From Porphyromonas sp. (GTDB lineage: Bacteria; Bacteroidota; Bacteroidia; Bacteroidales; Porphyromonadaceae), in assembly GCA_029983495.1 (NCBI GenBank), contig JASBZJ010000074.1:1-9348 (forward strand): DNA of 9,348 nucleotides, read 5' to 3'. Below are positions 5,348-9,348 of the stretch, piece by piece. The notes beneath the pieces are model-generated. The model worked only from the letters and a program-made list of their open reading frames with translations. It was not told the origin of the DNA and did no database searches. Numbering within the stretch: the stretch's first letter is position 1; every line of letters starts with the position of its first letter. The position numbers were made by a program, and so were the translations under genes.

Positions 5348-8275
5348 TTAGTTACCCTTCGTAAGCTTCGATTTAAGGTATTTACCCGTAATAGATTTAC
5401 TGCAGTCGGAAACCTCTTCAGGAGTTCCTTCGACAAGTAAAAAGCCTCCTTCATCTCCACCTTCTGGACCAAGGTCAATTATATGATCGGCACATTTTAT
5501 AACCTCAAGGTTATGTTCAATTACTACTAAGGTATGCCCCTCGGCAATAAGCTTATCGAAACAATTTAATAAAGTAGAAATATCCTGAAAATGGAGCCCT
5601 GTTGTTGGTTCATCGAAAATAAAAAGAGTAGGATCGGGGTGAGATTGTGCTAAGAAGTAAGCAAGCTTAAGGCGCTGTACTTCGCCACCTGAAAGGGTTG
5701 AAGTATTCTGCCCAAGCTTTAAGTATCCTAAACCAACAGCTTGTAAGCTCGATAAACCACTTATAATTTGTCGAGTAAAAGGTTCAGAAGGGTTTTGTGT
5801 AAAAAAGTTGACTACTTGGTTAATGGTCATTTCGAGGAGTTCATATATATTCACTCCATAATAGGTTACTTCTAAAATTTCCTTGCGAAATCGTTTGCCA
5901 TCACACTCCTCGCATGTTAACTGCAAATCGGCCATAAATTGCATTTCAACCGTTACAACTCCCTCGCCTTTGCAAGTTTCGCAACGTCCACCTTCAACGT
6001 TAAAACTAAAATGGCGAGCCGTATACCCCATCTGTTTGGCTAAGGGTTGTTGGCTATACAAATCACGAATAGCATCGTAAGCACCAATAAATGTTACGGG
6101 GTTACTTCGTGAACTTCGACCTGTGGCATTTTGGTCGACATATTCCACAGCATGTAATCGCCGTAAGTCGCCACGCAAATGGAGATCCTTAAGCTTAGCA
6201 TTAGGGCTGGCAAGGAATCGGGTAAAATCGTTATAAAGTATATCCCTGATTAAAGTGCTTTTTCCACTGCCACTTACACCAGTTACTACCGTAAAACAAT
6301 TCAGTGGTATATGTACCGAAACATCCTTAAGATTATTCTGCATAGCACCAACTACTTCGATAGCTGTTTTTCCCTTTCTGCGGTTATGGGGTACAGGTAT
6401 TTTGCTCTTTCCTGTTAGAAATGCTGCCGTATAACCAGGGGTTTGCATTGTAATAGTACTGGGGGATCCTTCAAAAACAACTTCGCCTCCCAAACGACCA
6501 GCATCGGGTCCAATATCGATAAGGTAATCAGCATTTCGCATCGTAGCCTCATCGTGTTCAACAACAACTACCGTATTGCCATCGTTACGCAACTGTTGCA
6601 TCACTTCGAGGAGTTTTTCGCTATCGCGTTCATGCAAACCAATGCTAGGTTCATCGAGAACATATAACGTACCATACATTTTGCTTCCTAAACGAGCTGA
6701 AAGATTTATACGCTGGCTTTCCCCACCACTAAGTGTATTTGAGTTGCGATTAAGTGTTAAGTAAGGCAAACCAACATTACAAAGCACCTCGAGCCGATTC
6801 GATATTTCAGTTACAAGTCGGCTACTAGCTTTTGCTTCTTCCGCTGATAGCTTAAGGTTTTTGAAAAAGCTTAGTAGTTTATGTATGGGCATTGCCGTTA
6901 ATTCGGCAATATTCATTCCGTGATAATGCACTAAAAGAGCATCTCGCTTAAGCCTATTTCCTTGGCACGATGGGCAAACCGTTTTCCCACTAAAGTGAGC
7001 AATACGAACACGGTTCTGTATTTTATAATACTCCTGCCTTAGCAAATTGAAGTAATCATTTATGCCGTAAAGCCGGTTTTTATCGTATCCTTTTCCCATC
7101 TTATTCGATGATGTTCCATTACCATTCCAAAGCAAATTACGTTGTTCGGGTGTAAGTTTTTCGTAGGGAGTGTGTATTGGAAATTTATATTCGGTCGACT
7201 TTGCTATAAAATCGCTCTTCCATTCGCTTGATTTTGGACCAATCCAGCAAGCTACAGCGTCGTCATATAGCGATAAGCTTGGGAAGGGAATAACCAACTC
7301 TTCTGAAATTCCAATAGTCTGACCAAATCCCTCGCAAACAGGGCAAGCTCCAGTAGGGCTGTTAAAGTCGAATAGTTCAGGTGATGGCTCCTCGTAAGTA
7401 ACACCATTCTCTTCGAACCGTATGCTAAAAGGCACTAAAGAAGAGGCTGTTGTAGCTTGGATATTTGTATCGGGAATATAAAGAAATGCTTCGCCCTGAC
7501 CTTCATAAAAGGCATTTTCTGCTGAATCCGAAACTCGGGTAAGAAACTCCGCATTGTTTACATGCACTCTAATCCTATCAATGAGGAGCATATAAGGGTC
7601 CTGCTTAGGATTCGATTTCGTTTTCGGAGTAGTTATAAGCTTTTCTTTCCCCTCTAAAAGGTCATCGATACGAAAAACTTCACAATTTCGAAAAACACGG
7701 CTATAGCCTGCACTCTGAAACAACTGAAGATACTCGGGTAGCGTTCGCCCCTCCACATTATGAATAGGGCTAAGCAAATATATCGTTGTACCATCAGTTA
7801 AGCTGTTAGCATAATTAACTACATCAGCAATGGTATGTTTTTTAACGACCTTGCCTGTAGTAGGCGAAATAGTTTGCCCAAAGCGAGCAAAAAGAATTTT
7901 TAGATAGTCGTATATTTCGGTGCTACTTCCGACTGTACTACGAGGGTTTCGGCTAATAACACGCTGGCGAATTGCAACAGCTGGTGGAATGTAAAGTATT
8001 GCATCGCAATCGGGTTTGGGCATTCGATCGAGAAACTGACGGGCGTAACTCGAAAGACTATCAACATAACGCCGTTGCCCTTCGGCATAAAGTGTATCGA
8101 AAGCTAAAGAGCTCTTTCCGCTACCACTCACTCCCGTAACAACAGTAAGCTTGTTGCGAGGAATTGATAGGCTTATGTTCTTAAGGTTATTTACGCGGTC
8201 GTTTATAACTTCAATTGCTCCTTTATCCTTCGGCCGAAAAGAGCTACTACTATTTGCGTTTTTATTATCTGTCAT
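5348..8275 (-). CDS. uvrA: Excinuclease ABC subunit A (UvrA)
   Basis: A 975-residue ATPase of nucleotide excision repair. As a dimer it scans DNA, finds bulky lesions and loads UvrB in the cytoplasm. Two ABC modules are visible. Walker A motifs GVSGSGKSS and GVSGSGKST are at 48-56 and 666-674. Signatures LSGGES and LSGGEV are at 515-520 and 861-866. Walker B regions LYVLDEP and LFIFDEP are at 537-543 and 884-890, and the His-loops are VVEHD and VIEHN. RNPRSTVGSSTEIYDYL (109-125) is the usual UvrB-interaction and signature region. The C-terminal zinc finger is intact (C765, C768, C788, C791). In the first zinc module only the second pair (C311, C314) remains; the place of the first CxxC reads FEENG (287-291). 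I recall the same substitution in other Bacteroidetes UvrA proteins, so it is not a sign of decay. Length is slightly above the E. coli 940. These genomes often carry a second uvrA, so this could be the paralogue. Confidence 0.96.
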   Translation of the reverse strand: MTDNKNANSSSSFRPKDKGAIEVINDRVNNLKNISLSIPRNKLTVVTGVSGSGKSSLAFDTLYAEGQRRYVDSLSSYARQFLDRMPKPDCDAILYIPPAVAIRQRVISRNPRSTVGSSTEIYDYLKILFARFGQTISPTTGKVVKKHTIADVVNYANSLTDGTTIYLLSPIHNVEGRTLPEYLQLFQSAGYSRVFRNCEVFRIDDLLEGKEKLITTPKTKSNPKQDPYMLLIDRIRVHVNNAEFLTRVSDSAENAFYEGQGEAFLYIPDTNIQATTASSLVPFSIRFEENGVTYEEPSPELFDFNSPTGACPVCEGFGQTIGISEELVIPFPSLSLYDDAVACWIGPKSSEWKSDFIAKSTEYKFPIHTPYEKLTPEQRNLLWNGNGTSSNKMGKGYDKNRLYGINDYFNLLRQEYYKIQNRVRIAHFSGKTVCPSCQGNRLKRDALLVHYHGMNIAELTAMPIHKLLSFFKNLKLSAEEAKASSRLVTEISNRLEVLCNVGLPYLTLNRNSNTLSGGESQRINLSARLGSKMYGTLYVLDEPSIGLHERDSEKLLEVMQQLRNDGNTVVVVEHDEATMRNADYLIDIGPDAGRLGGEVVFEGSPSTITMQTPGYTAAFLTGKSKIPVPHNRRKGKTAIEVVGAMQNNLKDVSVHIPLNCFTVVTGVSGSGKSTLIRDILYNDFTRFLASPNAKLKDLHLRGDLRRLHAVEYVDQNATGRSSRSNPVTFIGAYDAIRDLYSQQPLAKQMGYTARHFSFNVEGGRCETCKGEGVVTVEMQFMADLQLTCEECDGKRFRKEILEVTYYGVNIYELLEMTINQVVNFFTQNPSEPFTRQIISGLSSLQAVGLGYLKLGQNTSTLSGGEVQRLKLAYFLAQSHPDPTLFIFDEPTTGLHFQDISTLLNCFDKLIAEGHTLVVIEHNLEVIKCADHIIDLGPEGGDEGGFLLVEGTPEEVSDCSKSITGKYLKSKLTKGN

Positions 8276-8282
8276 ACTGTTG

Positions 8283-8290
8283 CGAAGTTA
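8283..8290 (-). promoter_or_regulatory. Possible -7 promoter box of uvrA
   Basis: The minus strand reads TAACTTCG, one base off TAnnTTTG, only 8 bp before the uvrA start codon. This would give an almost leaderless transcript, an arrangement seen in this phylum. No -33 TTG appears at the proper distance, so the call is weak. An alternative, TCACTTTG, lies farther upstream near 8370-8377. Confidence 0.25.
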
Positions 8291-8327
8291 CTTATTTTTC
8301 TATTGTAACCCCTACTCTATCCAATAG

Positions 8328-8339
8328 TTCCCAAGGGAA
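8328..8339. promoter_or_regulatory. Short dyad TTCCC-AA-GGGAA upstream of uvrA
   Basis: A 5-bp inverted repeat with a 2-base centre, about 53-64 bp before the uvrA start. The size and position would suit a protein-binding operator, but no known motif is matched. An LexA-type or MerR-type site cannot be asserted, and chance occurrence is plausible. Confidence 0.25.
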
Positions 8340-8411
8340 AGAAACGGTACGAAGTAACGGAATAACAACAAAGTGAGCTTCAGCACAACAGAGCATTTCA
8401 GCAGACAATGC

Positions 8412-8447
8412 TAAGAAAAGCCCCTCAGTATTGAATACCAAGGGGCT
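8412..8447 (-). terminator. Intrinsic terminator of the lipoprotein gene
   Basis: Arms AGCCCCT (8419-8425) and AGGGGCT (8441-8447) pair over 7 bp, and an inner GTATT/AATAC adds 5 more. On the minus strand the hairpin is followed directly by TTTTCTTAG (8411-8418), the T tract of a Rho-independent terminator. It lies about 60 bp after the stop codon of the lipoprotein gene and separates it from uvrA. Confidence 0.85.
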
Positions 8448-8455
8448 AGATTACT

Positions 8456-8493
8456 CAACTAAGTTCGGGGTAAGCGAACTGTTATTTTAGTTG
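8456..8493. repeat. Inverted repeat in the 3' untranslated region of the lipoprotein gene
   Basis: CAACTAAGTTCG (8456-8467) pairs with CGAACT (8475-8480) plus TAGTTG (8488-8493). This gives a 12-bp stem broken by a 7-base bulge, with loop GGGTAAG. It sits between the stop codon and the terminator. It shares AGTTCG, CGAACTGT and GTTGTATAC with the inverted repeat at 9167-9206 on the other side of the gene. Confidence 0.55.
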
Positions 8494-8505
8494 TATACTA
8501 CATTA

Positions 8506-9045
8506 TTACTTTTTAAGTTCGTCTTGAACCTTTTGTGCGCCTTGCTCGATGTTCTGAGCAGCTTTTTGAGCAGCTTCTTTTACGTCATCAGCAGCTTTTT
8601 CGCCAGTAGCCTGAACTTGGTCAGCAGCTTGCTCCATGTTGTCCTGAATAGTTTCTTCTGTTGCTTGAGGAGCTGGTAACTGTTCAGCAGGGTTAAATGC
8701 TTCGAGATTTACAAACCACTTGCCATTTACTTTAGTTAGGGTTAGGGTTTCTTCCTTCGAATTAGCATCATTGGCGTTTTTAACTGTAACTTTTGCATTG
8801 TCGCCCTCAATAACCGACTTACCAACAACGGTAGCTTTGTAATTTGTTTCAGCTACAAATCCATCGAATGTTGCCATTACGTCAACATACTGCTTTGTTC
8901 CTTCGGTAACATATTCCTTTGCTTTTTCGAAGTTACCAGCTTTAATTGCATCTTGGTATGCCTTGGCTGTAGCATCTGGTGTTTGTTGGCAACTAGCAAA
9001 AGCTAGTGCAAGGATTGGCAATAGAGCAATGATTAGTTTTTTCAT
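8506..9045 (-). CDS. Small lipoprotein with DUF4878-like domain and amphipathic Ala-rich tail
   Basis: A 179-residue predicted lipoprotein. Residues 1-18 form a signal peptide (MKKLI start, hydrophobic core LPILALAFA) with the lipobox FASC, giving a lipidated Cys19 and an envelope location. Residues 22-117 resemble the DUF4878/NTF2-like domain found in many small Bacteroidetes lipoproteins: a helix pair (ATAKAYQDAIKAGNFEKAKE) followed by strands ending LTLTKVNGKWFVNL. The rest (about 126-179) is rich in Ala, Glu, Gln, Lys and Asp with repeated KAAxxVxEAA-type blocks. It is predicted to be one long amphipathic helix, like LEA proteins or apolipoproteins. The gene stands alone, with its own promoter box and terminator. 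The function of the family is unknown; a structural or stress role for the tail is only inference. The ATG at 9045 is supported by the signal peptide beginning there. Confidence 0.88.
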   Translation of the reverse strand: MKKLIIALLPILALAFASCQQTPDATAKAYQDAIKAGNFEKAKEYVTEGTKQYVDVMATFDGFVAETNYKATVVGKSVIEGDNAKVTVKNANDANSKEETLTLTKVNGKWFVNLEAFNPAEQLPAPQATEETIQDNMEQAADQVQATGEKAADDVKEAAQKAAQNIEQGAQKVQDELKK

Positions 9046-9104
9046 AGTTAATTGTTCTTGTTCTTACTTAGTTCTATTTCTTTCTTTAATAACTTAACTG
9101 TAGG

Positions 9105-9112
9105 CAAATGTA
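9105..9112 (-). promoter_or_regulatory. Bacteroidetes-type -7 promoter box (TACATTTG) of the lipoprotein gene
   Basis: TACATTTG on the minus strand matches TAnnTTTG exactly, 59 bp before the start codon, giving a leader of about 50 nt. The -33 element is weak: only GTG/TGTTT lies near the expected spacing. A direct repeat GTAGGCA (9100-9106 and 9110-9116, one helical turn apart) overlaps the box and could be a regulator site. Confidence 0.55.
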
Positions 9113-9166
9113 GGCATTTTCTTTAAATAAACACCCCCTAACAGTAATTGCAGGAAGAGATTTAAG

Positions 9167-9206
9167 AGTTCGTTGTATACGAACTGTGCTAAAAAGCACC
9201 TACAAC
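9167..9206. repeat. Overlapping inverted repeats with two alternative folds
   Basis: AGTTCGT (9167-9173) and ACGAACT (9179-9185) form a perfect 7-bp stem with loop TGTAT. A competing fold pairs GTTGTA (9172-9177) with TACAAC (9201-9206) around an inner GTGCT-AAAA-AGCAC hairpin (9186-9199). The two share bases and cannot form together. The element lies in the spacer between the tRNA terminator and the lipoprotein promoter. Confidence 0.5.
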
Positions 9207-9214
9207 ACCACATT

Positions 9215-9229
9215 AATACTAGTAGTATT
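9215..9229. repeat. Short palindromic hairpin AATACT-AGT-AGTATT
   Basis: A perfect 6-bp inverted repeat with a 3-base centre, just past the tRNA terminator. It is AT-rich with no following T tract, so it is not a terminator. It may be a protein-binding dyad or chance. Confidence 0.35.
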
Positions 9230-9235
9230 TGGATC

Positions 9236-9273
9236 AAAAAAAGGTCTTTCTACACAGAAGCAGAAAAACCTTT
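9236..9273 (-). terminator. Intrinsic terminator of the tRNA-Arg gene
   Basis: On the minus strand AAAGGTTTTTCT (9273-9262) pairs with AGAAAGACCTTT (9251-9240), a 12-bp stem with one G-U pair and a 10-nt loop. A T run of seven (9242-9236) closes it. The stem starts 15 nt beyond the tRNA 3' end. Confidence 0.8.
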
Positions 9274-9287
9274 AATGAAATGAAGAG

Positions 9288-9348
9288 TGACCTGCATAGG
9301 ATTCAAACCTATAACCTTCTGATCCGTAGTCAGATGCTCTATTCAGTT
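9288..9348 (-). tRNA. tRNA-Arg (anticodon ACG), 5' part beyond the window edge
   Basis: Reading the minus strand from the edge, the D-arm 3' half GAGC is followed by the anticodon arm TCTGA-CTACGGA-TCAGA (9334-9318), with anticodon ACG at 9327-9325. Next come a 5-nt variable loop AGGTT, the T arm ATAGG-TTTGAAT-CCTAT (9312-9296) and the acceptor strand GCAGGTC (9295-9289). The discriminator base is A at 9288. The next bases are CTC, so CCA is not encoded and must be added enzymatically. The 5' acceptor strand and most of the D arm lie outside the window. The T-loop TTTGAAT has T in place of the more usual C at its third position. Predicted to read CGN arginine codons after wobble deamination of A34. 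Confidence 0.93.

Noticed and set aside
5290..5478. Minus-strand frame bridging the end of uvrA and the start of the regulator gene
   Set aside because: It overlaps both genes out of frame, and the uvrA-merR junction is explained without it.
8491..8679. Plus-strand frame antisense to the lipoprotein gene
   Set aside because: It is a Leu/Ser/Phe-rich shadow of the Ala/Lys/Gln-rich tail, with no independent support.
1..9348. CRISPR array, insertion sequence or prophage
   Set aside because: No regularly spaced short repeats, transposase or integrase motifs, or terminal repeats were seen. The 1.03-kb periodicity is explained by gene duplication.

Overview
The window looks like a chromosomal segment from the phylum Bacteroidetes (Bacteroidota), probably order Bacteroidales. 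Three things point there. Two gene starts are preceded by the phylum's unusual -7 promoter box, TAnnTTTG. Shine-Dalgarno sites are not evident. The UvrA protein has the phylum's habitual loss of one zinc-binding cysteine pair. A genus cannot be assigned from the sequence alone. Every recognisable gene reads on the minus strand, so transcription runs from high to low coordinates.

Right edge to about 8.4 kb: the window enters at a tRNA-Arg(ACG) gene cut by the edge (9288-9348), followed by a strong intrinsic terminator (9236-9273). A hairpin-rich spacer and a clear promoter (9105-9112) lead into a small lipoprotein gene (8506-9045) with a DUF4878-like, NTF2-type domain and an amphipathic Ala/Lys/Glu/Gln-rich tail. 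That gene ends in its own intrinsic terminator (8419-8447).

8.3 to 4.9 kb: uvrA (5348-8275), encoding the damage-recognition ATPase of nucleotide excision repair, is followed after 21 bp by a MerR-type regulator gene (4910-5326). The two are probably cotranscribed. A weak hairpin after the regulator may end this unit.

4.9 to 4.6 kb: this is a 329-bp gap. It contains a good minus-strand promoter (4648-4655) for the next operon. Its plus strand carries a degraded-looking reading frame without a recognised homologue.

4.58 kb to the left edge: this is a polysaccharide biosynthesis operon. An EpsG/Wzy-type membrane polymerase (3396-4580) overlaps the first glycosyltransferase by ATGA. Four tandem, mutually homologous family 2 glycosyltransferases follow (2383-3399, 1346-2362, 306-1328, and 1-291 cut by the edge), separated by only 14-20 bp. 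The natural reading is that the transferases build a repeat unit on a lipid carrier at the inner face of the membrane and the EpsG-like protein polymerises it. Donor sugars and the final polymer (capsule, exopolysaccharide or O-antigen) cannot be read from this sequence.

No CRISPR array, insertion sequence or clearly new defence or mobile system is visible. The most notable items are the fourfold glycosyltransferase paralogue array, related inverted repeats on both sides of the lipoprotein gene, and the possible gene remnant in the 4.6-4.9 kb gap.
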